Positions 32,477 to 40,705 are shown, numbered from the stretch's first letter. The stretch: DNA of 52,034 nucleotides from JAISGQ01 sp045604965 (GCA_045604965.1 JAZUPB010000064.1:1-52034), one strand, 5' to 3'. Translations and numbers: made by a program. The notes: generated by a model from the sequence alone, not told the origin.

Positions 32477-34624
32477 TTACGAGTTTATCTTTCCCCAATA
32501 TCCCATTTTCTCACCGTTCATAGTAAGAGTGAGAATTCCGTCCTCCAGCGAAACCTCATAGTAGTGAGACGTAATATCAGCAGATAAATACGGGTCTCCG
32601 CAGACAAACAGTCTGCCGTCCTCAGATACCTCGAGTCTGAGATCAGAGTAATTGCGTGAGGGGAAAAATACGGCGCTGTATTTGCTGCCGTCACTGTCTG
32701 AGCGTGTCAGAGTGAAGGTGAAAAGTCCACTTGTGGGACCAATCCCCAGAGAGTATTGTTCAGCCTTTCCGTCTTTGTCCATATCGAAGGAAGCAGAGTC
32801 ATAACAGGCAGAAAAATCATTTTCACCGAAAATCGGGTAAGAGGAAAAGAATGCACCGTCAGGAACAGGACAGGCAGTTTCGTAGGAATCTCCCGAATAG
32901 CGATATTCGGGTATTTTGGAAGAACGCTCGGCATCAAAGAGATATCCGTTTTCGGTGACCTCAAAAACATAGGTGTTTATGCCGTCATCGGTTTTTAAAA
33001 TAAAACAATCTTCCTCAAGGCTGTACTTACCCTGTGCGATATAGCTTGAAAAACCTGAATAAATAAACTGAAAGTGCTGTTTTTCGGGAAAGATGGTGAG
33101 AGTGGGCTTTAAAATATCCACCGAATCGTGGTAAGTGAATATGAGAGCTTTTTCATCTGTGTTATTCGTAAGAGCTGGAAAGATGTAAAAAGCATTGTCT
33201 ATGCCCGATGCATAATCGTGAAAAACAAGCTGCAGAGTTTTCATATTCCAGTCATCTGCACGCAGATAGTAAAAGCCCCTGTCGGTGTTTACAGTGTTCT
33301 CTCCGTTTAAATAAAAGCTGTTCAGAGATGCCTGTTGTTCATCGGAAAGATGCTCACGACTAAAGTGCTGTGATCGGTCAGCTCCGTCACAGCGGAGTAG
33401 TTTCTTATTTCTGACATCGTATTTATAAGACGGCGGCTCGTTGAACCTTTCAAAATACACCGTTTTTCCGTCGGAAGAAGCCCAAGTCAGTGTAAAGCCG
33501 TAACCGTCGGGCAGCAGTTCCCAGGAGACACGGTCGAGAACGGTCATATTTTTATAGTCATAAACAATAAGTCCGAAAGTGCCTGAGAAATACATCACAT
33601 CATCGTCAGAGTAGATTATAAGGGGTATGTCGGTGCCGATGTTCATATCGGCAATGTCGGACAGATCGACGTCTTTTGATGTGGTGTCTGATTTGGGATC
33701 AGTCAGCAGACAAACTGCGGCGGCAATGCAGGCTATGACCGAAACCGCTATAATCCAGAAAGCAGGCTTTTTATAGCTGAGTACGCCCTTTATTCTGTTC
33801 TTTACATTTGTCTCCCCGAAGGCCAGCGGACAGGCGGAGATCATTTTCTTCGGAACAGAGCAGTCAAGCAGTGTGCTTGAGTAATTTTTTCTGTCTTCTG
33901 AATTCATATCCTTTATCACACGCTCGTCGCAGGCAAGCTCAATATCACGGCAGAGCAGAATATAGGCAAGCCACAGCAGAGGGTTGAACCAATAAACGGT
34001 AAGAAGCAGAAAGCCCAAAGGTTTCCACAGATGGTCAAGACGTTTCAAATGGGCTTTTTCGTGGGCGATAACATATTCTGATTCTTTTTCGTCAAGGTCA
34101 GAGGGAAGATATATCCGAGGCTTGAAAACACCCAGTATAAAAGGGGTGGAAACGCCATCACAGATATAGATATTTTCGCGCAGCGGTGCGGAAAAACGCA
34201 CATTGTGATTTATCCTCAGATAGCTTATAAGGGTATATAAAAGCATACCTGCAACACCTATACACCAAGCAATAGACGCAATAAATATTACGACTTGTAT
34301 AGGGCTTGCGCTGGCGGCAGGGTCTGGTGCAAACGATTCGGAGATTATTGGATTGACCGCATTGTTAAAATATGTTATGCCGCTGTGTATAGTCGGCTTT
34401 TGAGCGTAGATTATTTCCTGAGGTACAGTTTCAGCACTGGGGATAAGACTCAGAACACTCTTGAATGAAAATGGAACAACCAGCCTTATGCCAACCAGCG
34501 CCCACAGGATACAGCTTATCCACTTCGGTGCTTTTTTAAGAAGCAGGCGAAGCAGTACCACCGCCACAACGATCCACCCTGCGGTTATGCTCATATTGAA
34601 AAGCCTTAAAAATACAGCCTCCAT
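32477..34624 (-). CDS. M56 (BlaR1/MecR1-like) membrane metallopeptidase with unusual sensor domain
   Basis: A 715-residue signal transducer. Residues 1-310 contain four helices and the M56 peptidase with HEKAH at 188-192 and the third ligand in RDIELACDE. When stimulated, such proteins cleave the BlaI-type repressor encoded just upstream. Residues about 310-715 are a large extracytoplasmic domain of repeated beta-like units (LIVYDYKNMTVLDRV, KYDVRNKKLL, FDMDKDGKAEQYSLG). I do not see the SxxK/SxN/KTG motifs of a penicillin-binding sensor, so the signal is probably not a beta-lactam bound covalently. ATG 34624 follows GGGGAGGA. Confidence 0.85.
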   Translation of the reverse strand: MEAVFLRLFNMSITAGWIVVAVVLLRLLLKKAPKWISCILWALVGIRLVVPFSFKSVLSLIPSAETVPQEIIYAQKPTIHSGITYFNNAVNPIISESFAPDPAASASPIQVVIFIASIAWCIGVAGMLLYTLISYLRINHNVRFSAPLRENIYICDGVSTPFILGVFKPRIYLPSDLDEKESEYVIAHEKAHLKRLDHLWKPLGFLLLTVYWFNPLLWLAYILLCRDIELACDERVIKDMNSEDRKNYSSTLLDCSVPKKMISACPLAFGETNVKNRIKGVLSYKKPAFWIIAVSVIACIAAAVCLLTDPKSDTTSKDVDLSDIADMNIGTDIPLIIYSDDDVMYFSGTFGLIVYDYKNMTVLDRVSWELLPDGYGFTLTWASSDGKTVYFERFNEPPSYKYDVRNKKLLRCDGADRSQHFSREHLSDEQQASLNSFYLNGENTVNTDRGFYYLRADDWNMKTLQLVFHDYASGIDNAFYIFPALTNNTDEKALIFTYHDSVDILKPTLTIFPEKQHFQFIYSGFSSYIAQGKYSLEEDCFILKTDDGINTYVFEVTENGYLFDAERSSKIPEYRYSGDSYETACPVPDGAFFSSYPIFGENDFSACYDSASFDMDKDGKAEQYSLGIGPTSGLFTFTLTRSDSDGSKYSAVFFPSRNYSDLRLEVSEDGRLFVCGDPYLSADITSHYYEVSLEDGILTLTMNGEKMGYWGKINS

Positions 34625-34627
34625 TGT

Positions 34628-34987
34628 TTAGTCCTCCCCGTAAGAATCAATCATACGTCTCAGTTGTGCGATATCCTCGTCCGAAAGCTTTTTTCGGGCA
34701 GTAAACGCTGCAAGAAATGCAGGAAGAGAGCCGTCGAAGCTTTCCTCGATGAACTGTTCGCTCTGCATAGAATAAAAATCCTGTCTGCTGATGAGTGACG
34801 ACACCGTACCGTTTACATTCTGAAATATTCCGCGCTCACACAGCTTGCGCAGAACGGTGTATGTAGTCGGCTTTTTCCAGCATAGCTCCTTTTCGCACAG
34901 TTTTACAAGCTTACCCGAAGACAGCGGCTCATTGCTCCATATAATATCCGCAAAGCGGCTTTCCACAACGCCTAATTTTGCTTCCAT
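34628..34987 (-). CDS. BlaI/MecI/CopY-family transcriptional repressor
   Basis: A 119-residue winged-helix repressor. The core KLGVVESRFADIIW, KKPTTYTVLRKLCERG and the C-terminal dimerisation helices fit the family. It should bind the twin operators upstream of its own gene and be inactivated by the M56 protein encoded three bases downstream. ATG 34987 is preferred (GGAGG eight bases upstream) over TTG 34990. Confidence 0.92.
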   Translation of the reverse strand: MEAKLGVVESRFADIIWSNEPLSSGKLVKLCEKELCWKKPTTYTVLRKLCERGIFQNVNGTVSSLISRQDFYSMQSEQFIEESFDGSLPAFLAAFTARKKLSDEDIAQLRRMIDSYGED

Positions 34988-35003
34988 CAAAAAACCTCCT
35001 TTT

Positions 35004-35058
35004 GGTTTACAATCTATAAACCTGCCTTTAGTTTACAGCTTATAAACCAATTTGTCAA
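35004..35058 (-). promoter_or_regulatory. blaI/M56 operon promoter with two operators
   Basis: On the minus strand TTGACA, 17 bases, TAAACT (35053-35058 and 35030-35035). Two copies of the dyad GTTTACA-N3-TATAAAC lie at 35004-35022 and 35030-35048, 26 bases apart. One covers the spacer, the other the transcription start, the arrangement expected of an autoregulated BlaI-type repressor. Confidence 0.78.
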
Positions 35059-35074
35059 GAGAAAATACAGGATT

Positions 35075-35402
35075 CAAAAGGAACGGTGTTCCTTTTGTGG
35101 TTTTTTCAAGGGCAAAGCCCTTGAATCGCCCTTCGCAAAGGGCGAAAAGAACTTTCGAAATAAAACCGCAGGGGGGCAGTAAAACAGTCCGGTGGACTGT
35201 TTTATGATGGGTACCCTCGGCGGGGGTATCCATTGCTGTCCTGAAAGGACGGTTTTTATTTTAATAGAAGCCACTATGCGCAATAAAAAACCGCCGCGGC
35301 ACTGCCGCAGCGGTTGAGAGTATTTATAAGTTGGTGGCGTGGCCCCCAAACCCCGATCAAGGGGCGCTGCCCCTTGAATCCCCACAAGTTTTGAAAAACT
35401 TG
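35075..35402. repeat. array of about nine consecutive hairpins
   Basis: This 328-base gene-free stretch is almost entirely palindromes: CAAAAGGAAC-GGT (35075-35097), TTCAAGGGC-AAA (35105-35125), TCGCCCTT-CGC (35126-35145), AAAACAGTCC-GGT (35181-35203), GGGTACCC-TCGGC (35209-35231), GTCCT-GAA-AGGAC (35238-35250), AACCGC...GCGGTT (35289-35315), TCAAGGGGC-GCT (35357-35377) and CAAGTTTT-GA (35385-35402), each named by its left arm and loop. No open frame in it looks real. It is probably a compound palindromic repeat; parts also act as terminators. Confidence 0.75.
35281..35315 (-). terminator. probable terminator of the aroF-tyrA-aroB operon
   Basis: On the minus strand AACCGCTGCGGCA pairs with TGCCGCGGCGGTT (one mismatch) and is followed by TTTTTTATTG. 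It is about 100 bases behind aroB and part of the hairpin array. Confidence 0.75.
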
Positions 35403-35412
35403 ACTAAACTTT

Positions 35413-36453
35413 TTACATTCCCTTGATGTAGAGATCTTCGAGGTCGGAGAGGGGGATCTTTTCAAAGGAACAATCGCCGATTCCGTTTACAGCAACAATA
35501 GAGATTTTGTCGCCTGTGCGCTTTTTATCGTTTATGGAAGCTGCGGCAAGTTCCGCAGCGCAATAGGGTGAAACGACAGGGAGGTTTGCTGCTGTGAGAG
35601 TGTTTACAACAGAGTTGGCTGCGGACTTGTCGCATTTGCCGAGCGTGGCACAGGCGCGGGCAATAATTGCAAGACCTATTGCGACAGCATGGCCGTGAGT
35701 GATCGCATATCCGCTGAGCAGTTCAACGGCGTGAGCGGCAGTGTGACCGAGATTTAAAAGCTTGCGATCGCCTGTTTCCTTTTCGTCGGCTTCTACGATT
35801 CTGCCCTTGTATTTTACGCATCTGGTGATGAGATCGGAGATTTCCAGCTGGGAAAATTTCTCCCAGAACTCGCCGCCGTCCAGAATAGCGGTCTTTATAG
35901 CCTCTGCCATACCGTCGGCGTATATTTCGGAGGAAAGTGTGTCAAGACAGTCAACATCGCAGAGGACCGCCTGAGGCTGTATAAATACACCTGCAAGATT
36001 TTTTCCTGCTTTCAGATCAACAGCGGTCTTGCCACCAACGGAAGAATCCACTGCAGCAAGAAGTGTGGTGGGCATCTGGACATAGCGTATGCCGCGCAGG
36101 TAAACGCCTGCGGCAAAGCCTGCCATATCTCCCGTTACGCCGCCGCCGAGAGCTATGATGCAGTCTGAACGGGTGAGCTCGCTTTCAGCAAGGAATTCGA
36201 GAATATCGCTGAGTGTGCCGATGTTCTTCGATGTTTCACCTGCAGGAAAAACAAAGGAATTTACCTTGAAATCAGCATTTTCAAGACTTTGTACCGTGCG
36301 CTCGAGATAGAGCGGTGCAACATTTGAATCAGTGATGACAGCGACGCGGCAGGATCCGATCGTATCGCGGAGAATCTCTCCGCATCGGTCAAGCAAACCG
36401 CGCTCTATAATTACATCATATCCGCTGCCGACATTTACTCTGACAGTGCTCAT
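35413..36453 (-). CDS. aroB: 3-dehydroquinate synthase
   Basis: The second enzyme of the shikimate pathway: an NAD- and zinc-dependent enzyme of 346 residues that converts DAHP to 3-dehydroquinate. Motifs: FPAGETSKN, ALGGGVTGDMAGFAA, VDSSVGGKTAVD, and the zinc histidines in LNLGHTAAHAVE and THGHAVAIG. It is the third gene of aroF-tyrA-aroB, 27 bases behind tyrA, so its expression is set by the attenuator at 38350-38505. Confidence 0.95.
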   Translation of the reverse strand: MSTVRVNVGSGYDVIIERGLLDRCGEILRDTIGSCRVAVITDSNVAPLYLERTVQSLENADFKVNSFVFPAGETSKNIGTLSDILEFLAESELTRSDCIIALGGGVTGDMAGFAAGVYLRGIRYVQMPTTLLAAVDSSVGGKTAVDLKAGKNLAGVFIQPQAVLCDVDCLDTLSSEIYADGMAEAIKTAILDGGEFWEKFSQLEISDLITRCVKYKGRIVEADEKETGDRKLLNLGHTAAHAVELLSGYAITHGHAVAIGLAIIARACATLGKCDKSAANSVVNTLTAANLPVVSPYCAAELAAASINDKKRTGDKISIVAVNGIGDCSFEKIPLSDLEDLYIKGM

Positions 36454-36480
36454 AATATATCAATCGTCCTTCGAATAAAA

Positions 36481-37317
36481 TCAATTGCCGCCTGCACTGG
36501 CTTTCTTTTCGCATCCGTCCTTGAGGAGTGCGCGTATCTTTTCCTCGTCCTTTGCCTTGAGTGCATCAAGGTAATCGTTAAGATTTCCAATAAGAATTTC
36601 CAGCTCTTCCGTAAGATAATCACAGTTATCCATAAAAAGCTCAGTCCACATATTCTCATCTAATCTTGCAACTCGGGTCATATCGCGGAAGCTGCCTGCG
36701 GAAAATCCGCGGCGTCTCTGAGCTTCGGGTGATTTGATATAAGCGCTTGATGCGATATGTGCAAGCTGAGATGTGTATGCAATTATCTTGTCGTGTTCGT
36801 CGGGGGTAGAGAAGGTTATAGAACCGAACCCGATGTCAGTAAAGAAGTGCTTTAGGCTTTCGAGAGTCCTTGCATCATTGCCTTCGTCAGGGGTAAGTAT
36901 CATAGAAGCACCCTCGAAAAGATTATCGGTAGAATTTACAAAGCCGCCGCGTTCCTTGCCTGCCATAGGATGGCCGCCTACAAAAGCAAAGCCTTTTTCG
37001 TGGGCGATAGGGGCTATCTGATCGCAGACAGTGCGTTTTACACCGCACAGGTCAACTAAGATCGCATTCTTCGAAATAATATCTGCATTTGCTTTGACCC
37101 AATTTACAGCGGCGTTCGGGCGCACACCGAGGAGAATGACTTCACACTCTCCGACGTTGTTTTCGTCGAGAGTACCGTCAATGGCGCCGCACAGACGGGC
37201 AAACATCATTGTCTCTGCGTCGAGATCTATACCGTAAACACAGTGTGAGGTGCGTGCCTTTATTGATTTCGCCATAGAGCCGCCGATAAGGCCAAGGCCG
37301 ACAACAGCAATCTTCAT
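36481..37317 (-). CDS. tyrA: prephenate dehydrogenase
   Basis: A 278-residue NAD(P)-dependent enzyme that converts prephenate to 4-hydroxyphenylpyruvate, the committed step to tyrosine. It has the Rossmann start VVGLGLIGGSMAKS, DLCGVK, GGHPMAGKERGGF and the catalytic-histidine segment TSQLAHIASSAY. It lacks a chorismate-mutase or ACT domain, so control is probably through the operon leader. It follows aroF by 13 bases. Confidence 0.93.
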   Translation of the reverse strand: MKIAVVGLGLIGGSMAKSIKARTSHCVYGIDLDAETMMFARLCGAIDGTLDENNVGECEVILLGVRPNAAVNWVKANADIISKNAILVDLCGVKRTVCDQIAPIAHEKGFAFVGGHPMAGKERGGFVNSTDNLFEGASMILTPDEGNDARTLESLKHFFTDIGFGSITFSTPDEHDKIIAYTSQLAHIASSAYIKSPEAQRRRGFSAGSFRDMTRVARLDENMWTELFMDNCDYLTEELEILIGNLNDYLDALKAKDEEKIRALLKDGCEKKASAGGN

Positions 37318-37330
37318 TTATATCGTCTCC

Positions 37331-38335
37331 TTAACTGTGCATAAATCCGTGAATTGCACTGCAGGTTTTAGACAAAGAATCAAATGCCTCGGGAGTAAGT
37401 GACTGAGGACCGTCGCAAAGGGCGTGAGCAGGATCGTTGTGAACCTCGATAAGAAGTCCGTCAGCACCTGCTGCAATAGATGCGGTTGCCAGAGAGGGGA
37501 TAAGGAAGCTTTTGCCTGTTGCGTGGCTGGGGTCAACGACCACAGGCAGATGGGTCAGCTTTTTGAGCACAGGTACAGCACCGATGTCAAGAGTGTTTCT
37601 TGTGTAGGTCTCATAGGTTCGAATACCGCGCTCGCACATAATGACCTGCTCGTTTCCGCCTGCCATAATGTATTCTGCACTCATCAACCACTCTTCATAG
37701 GTTGCGGAAAGACCTCTCTTGAGAAGTATGGGCTTATCCTGCTTTCCGAGAACCTTGAGCATATTGAAATTCTGCATATTTCTTGCTCCGACCTGAATGA
37801 TGTCAACATCCTTGAAAAGAGGAAGCTGCTCTGCGTCCATTATTTCGGTGACAATGGGAAGACCTGTTTCTTCTCTGGCAAGTTTTAAAAGCTCGATACC
37901 GTCTGCACCCATACCCTGAAATGCGTAAGGTGATGTACGGGGCTTGAATGCACCGCCGCGCAGAATGGTAGCTCCGCTGGCCTTTACAGCCTTTGCAACG
38001 GCGATTATCTGATCTTCGCTCTCAACAGAACAGGGACCTGCCATATAGGTGAGAGTGCCGCCGCCAATCTGTGCATCGCGGACTTTTATTATTGTATCTT
38101 CGGGGTGGAATTTGCGGTTTGCACTTTTGTAGGGCTCCTGAACACGCTTGACATCTTCGACTATGTCAAGTGCACATATAAGATCCTGATCGAGTCTCGC
38201 AGTGTCACCTACAAGACCGAGAACCATCTGGGAATGACCGACACTGGGGTGGACCTGAACGCCCTTTTCTTCGAGCCAGCAAACAAGGCTGTCAAGTTGT
38301 GCCTGATCGGGATTTTTCTTTAAAATGACTATCAT
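37331..38335 (-). CDS. aroF: 3-deoxy-7-phosphoheptulonate (DAHP) synthase
   Basis: The first shikimate enzyme, joining PEP and erythrose-4-phosphate; 334 residues of the type I-beta kind. Residues 1-70 form the N-terminal ferredoxin-like regulatory domain (MIVILKKNPDQAQLDSLV), which in relatives mediates tyrosine or phenylalanine inhibition. The barrel shows MAGPCSVES, RGGAFKPRTSPYAFQG, LLKRGLSAT and VVDPSHATGK. It leads the operon behind GGGAGG and just after an intrinsic terminator, so its transcription is subject to attenuation. Confidence 0.94.
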   Translation of the reverse strand: MIVILKKNPDQAQLDSLVCWLEEKGVQVHPSVGHSQMVLGLVGDTARLDQDLICALDIVEDVKRVQEPYKSANRKFHPEDTIIKVRDAQIGGGTLTYMAGPCSVESEDQIIAVAKAVKASGATILRGGAFKPRTSPYAFQGMGADGIELLKLAREETGLPIVTEIMDAEQLPLFKDVDIIQVGARNMQNFNMLKVLGKQDKPILLKRGLSATYEEWLMSAEYIMAGGNEQVIMCERGIRTYETYTRNTLDIGAVPVLKKLTHLPVVVDPSHATGKSFLIPSLATASIAAGADGLLIEVHNDPAHALCDGPQSLTPEAFDSLSKTCSAIHGFMHS

Positions 38336-38349
38336 TGTTTTTTCCTCCC

Positions 38350-38381
38350 AAAAATAAAACCTGCAGCCGGCTGGCTGCAGG
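38350..38381 (-). terminator. attenuator terminator of the aro operon
   Basis: On the minus strand CCTGCAGCC-AGCC-GGCTGCAGG, a perfect nine-base stem, followed by TTTTATTTTT. It ends 15 bases before aroF. Its left arm can instead pair with the segment around the leader-peptide stop codon (GGCT...TGCA with TGCA...AGCC, plus ATCAT with ATGAT), forming an antiterminator at about 38367-38425. Confidence 0.85.
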
Positions 38382-38415
38382 TAATCATTGCTTCATTTAA
38401 GAACGTATGATTGCA

Positions 38416-38505
38416 CTAAGCCAAACCGGAAAAAGCCTTACCAAAATAATAGGTAAAGCTAAAGTAAAAGTAGCCGTATTCAGCTGTACGCAGTGTCTTG
38501 GACAT
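38416..38505 (-). CDS. Tyr/Phe-rich leader peptide of the aro operon
   Basis: A 29-codon frame with five Tyr and five Phe codons; residues 10-21 read YGYFYFSFTYYF. AAAGGA precedes its ATG 38505 by about ten bases. Its stop codon lies in the sequence that can pair with the terminator's left arm. A ribosome starved of charged tRNA-Tyr or tRNA-Phe should stall in the aromatic run and let the antiterminator form; otherwise it reaches the stop and the terminator folds. A pausing hairpin (GCTTTACC with GGTAAGGC) overlaps the Tyr-Tyr-Phe codons. No conserved T-box motif is visible. Confidence 0.85.
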   Translation of the reverse strand: MSKTLRTAEYGYFYFSFTYYFGKAFSGLA

Positions 38506-38537
38506 AGCCGTATATTCCTTTCGTTCTTGTTGTACTA

Positions 38538-38570
38538 AGGATATCACTTTACTAACGCGCTTGTAAAGTG
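38538..38570 (-). promoter_or_regulatory. aro operon promoter with overlapping dyad
   Basis: On the minus strand TTTACA, 18 bases, TATCCT. The -35 lies in a perfect inverted repeat CACTTTAC-N10-GTAAAGTG (38545-38570), a likely operator for a further regulator. The leader-peptide start is about 33 bases downstream of the -10. Confidence 0.5.
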
Positions 38571-38571
38571 A

Positions 38572-38620
38572 AAAATTCGCCAAATCGCTTTTTTATTTAT
38601 ATTGCGATTTGGCGAATTTT
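38572..38620 (-). terminator. terminator of gpsA
   Basis: A perfect 17-base stem (AAAATTCGCCAAATCGC with its complement) and a 15-base loop, followed by T residues on the minus strand. It isolates the aro promoter from gpsA transcription. Confidence 0.75.
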
Positions 38621-38664
38621 AACAATTAAAAGCTTTAAAGTTGTAAAGCGGCCTAAAAATCAGA

Positions 38665-39663
38665 TTATTCCTCAGTCAAAGGTCTTGCCATAAGCTCGTG
38701 AAGAGCGTCCGACGGATGCTTTCCATTAAACAGAATATCATAGATACCGTTGATGATAGGCAGATCAAAATCATAATTTTTACGGGCATCCTCATATATT
38801 ACCTTGCAGCTGTATACGCCTTCGACAGTTTTTTTGTTGTCGCGAAGGAAGCCCATAGAGCTGTCGTCCTGACCGATTATGTAGCCTGCCTGATAATTTC
38901 TGGAATGGGGAGAGAAGCAGGTGACCATAAGATCACCCACACCGGCAAGGCCGCAGCAGGTTTCTGATTTTCCGCCTTTTGCGGTGCAGTAGCGGATCAT
39001 CTCCGCAAGACCTCTTGTAACAAGTGCGGCGCGGCTGTTATCGCCGTATCCGAGTCCTGAAAGCATACCGGAAGCGAGAGCGATTACATTTTTTATGGCA
39101 ACGGCATATTCCGCGCCGACTTCGTCGCTGTTTACGTAAAGGCGCATATAATCGTTTGAAAATATATGCTGTGCGAGTCTTGCAGACTCGATGTCGGTGG
39201 AGACGGAGCAGATACAGGTGACACGTCTGAGGATAACCTCTTCCGCGTGGCTGGGTCCTATAACGGATACAACAGGCTTTATTCCGCATTCTCCGAGAAT
39301 GTTCTTGACAGTTTCCGTCATACGCTTGTCAGTGTTGATATCAAAGCCCTTGCTGGCGTTTACAACCAGTGTGCCTTCCTTTACGTAAGGCTTGATGGTA
39401 TGAAGGGCATCGGAAACAAACTTGGTGGGAACAGTGATAAGCACCATTTCGCAGCCTTCCATAGCCTGAGCGGCATCGGCGGTGGCGGTAAGGGTGCTGC
39501 TGAGCTTGACGCCGTGGAAATAACGGCTGTTTGTGTGACGCTGATTTATTTCGGTGATCTCATCGTTATCGACACCGTACATAACGACCTGATGACCGTT
39601 ATCATCAAGAACCTGTGCAAGAGCTGTGCCCCAGCTTCCTGTTCCGAGGACTGTTGCTTTCAA
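38665..39663 (-). CDS. gpsA: glycerol-3-phosphate dehydrogenase [NAD(P)+]
   Basis: A 332-residue cytoplasmic enzyme making glycerol-3-phosphate for phospholipids. Motifs: VLGTGSWGTALAQVL, NASKGFD, VIGPSHAEEV, the catalytic lysine in AVAIKNVIALASG, and GVGDLMVTCFSPHSRN. TTG 39663 is the likely start, with AAGGAGGA eight bases upstream; the upstream in-frame ATG at 39708 adds an unusual extension. It is monocistronic. Confidence 0.94.
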   Translation of the reverse strand: MKATVLGTGSWGTALAQVLDDNGHQVVMYGVDNDEITEINQRHTNSRYFHGVKLSSTLTATADAAQAMEGCEMVLITVPTKFVSDALHTIKPYVKEGTLVVNASKGFDINTDKRMTETVKNILGECGIKPVVSVIGPSHAEEVILRRVTCICSVSTDIESARLAQHIFSNDYMRLYVNSDEVGAEYAVAIKNVIALASGMLSGLGYGDNSRAALVTRGLAEMIRYCTAKGGKSETCCGLAGVGDLMVTCFSPHSRNYQAGYIIGQDDSSMGFLRDNKKTVEGVYSCKVIYEDARKNYDFDLPIINGIYDILFNGKHPSDALHELMARPLTEE

Positions 39664-39695
39664 ATTAATATCCTCCTTATCAAGTGAGTAACAAT

Positions 39696-39724
39696 ATATT
39701 ACCCCCACAAAAAAGGTTTGTCAA
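39696..39724 (-). promoter_or_regulatory. predicted gpsA promoter
   Basis: On the minus strand TTGACA, 17 bases, TAATAT, about 32 bases before the TTG start. Confidence 0.6.
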
Positions 39725-39776
39725 CAAATCATAAAGCTCCTTAACGATATGTTCACGATGTATCAAAAAGGAAGTA

Positions 39777-39805
39777 TTGACAATATTTGACGCTGAGTGT
39801 ACAAT
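39777..39805 (+). promoter_or_regulatory. predicted promoter of the zinc-ribbon membrane protein gene
   Basis: TTGACA, 17 bases, TACAAT, 30 bases before ATG 39836, which has AGGAGG upstream. Confidence 0.7.
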
Positions 39806-39835
39806 TATAATACTAAACTATAGGAGGCGATATTA

Positions 39836-40582
39836 ATGTCAATCGCTCTGCTTGTTTCTCTTATTTATCTGTTTGTGCTGATATTTTTTCCTTATATATC
39901 AACAACAGCTTTCTCGAGTGATGTGTCATATTCTGTATTCGGAACGGTGTGGAGATCTTTCGTCGCCGGCGAGGATTACAGACAGGTTATGACAGAGGCC
40001 ACAGGAATGAAGGCGAATGTTATACAGATAATAGGTTTTGTTGCTGCTGCTGCGATACTCCTTGCCATTGTTGCTCTTTTTGTTTCTATGAGTAAGGCTA
40101 AAAAAGCTGCGGGAGTTCTCATTCTCCTTTCCTGTATTACCATCTTCGCAACATATGTTATGTTTAGTCTTCCCGGTGCGGTGGGAAAAGAAACTGCGCT
40201 GTTTTATTCACTGCGCGAGGTTATCAATCCCACATTTACACTGATTTCGGTACTTGCTTTTGCAGCATCCATATTCGTTATCAGATCTCCGCTTTCAGAG
40301 ATAGGCTCACGCGCTGCTGCAAACACCGCAATGGTGACAGCTGCACAGAGAACAGCATACCCCCAGGTAACTGCATCGCCTATGCGTCAGGCTATGTATG
40401 GCTCTGCAGCACCTGCTCCGGCACCTGCACCTGCTCCGGCGCCTGCACCCGCTCCGACTCCTGCACCTGCCCCGACTCCTGCGCCTATCAGCGCAACATA
40501 CACCTGCCCCGTATGCGGAACCACACAGAAAGCAGAACTCGCATTCTGTACCTTCTGCGGCAATGCAAACCCCAACAAATAA
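39836..40582 (+). CDS. four-helix membrane protein with Ala-Pro linker and zinc ribbon
   Basis: A 248-residue protein of unknown function. Four transmembrane helices (about residues 3-24, 60-84, 90-110, 125-147) are followed by a flexible repeat of Ala-Pro and Thr-Pro units (about 194-222) and a C-terminal zinc ribbon CPVCG...CTFCG. The ribbon should be cytoplasmic. It lies upstream of the PASTA pseudokinase gene, whose product also has a zinc ribbon, which may hint at a shared process; a terminator separates the two. Confidence 0.7.
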   Translation: MSIALLVSLIYLFVLIFFPYISTTAFSSDVSYSVFGTVWRSFVAGEDYRQVMTEATGMKANVIQIIGFVAAAAILLAIVALFVSMSKAKKAAGVLILLSCITIFATYVMFSLPGAVGKETALFYSLREVINPTFTLISVLAFAASIFVIRSPLSEIGSRAAANTAMVTAAQRTAYPQVTASPMRQAMYGSAAPAPAPAPAPAPAPAPTPAPAPTPAPISATYTCPVCGTTQKAELAFCTFCGNANPNK

Positions 40583-40590
40583 ATTGTTCA

Positions 40591-40623
40591 AAACAGCCTC
40601 TGATATGCAGAGGCTGTTTTTTT
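40591..40623 (+). terminator. intrinsic terminator
   Basis: AACAGCCTCTG and CAGAGGCTGTT form the stem, followed by TTTTTTT. Confidence 0.92.
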
Positions 40624-40676
40624 GTCTTGACGGTATCTATTATGCTGTTACAAGCTTGTCATCTTACCGAAAAGAC

Positions 40677-40705
40677 TTGTATACGTCAAATTATTGTGGT
40701 AAAAT
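40677..40705 (+). promoter_or_regulatory. predicted pseudokinase-gene promoter
   Basis: TTGTAT, 17 bases, TAAAAT, with TGG before the -10 (extended). The leader to the kinase gene is about 115 bases. Confidence 0.5.

Noticed and set aside
35033..35465. Small minus-strand frames across the hairpin array
   Set aside because: They consist of palindromic sequence, lack ribosome sites and have no protein-like composition.
38382..38535. T-box or other riboswitch in the aro leader
   Set aside because: I see no T-box consensus (AGGGTGGNACCGCG) nor a specifier loop; the Tyr/Phe leader peptide explains the region better.
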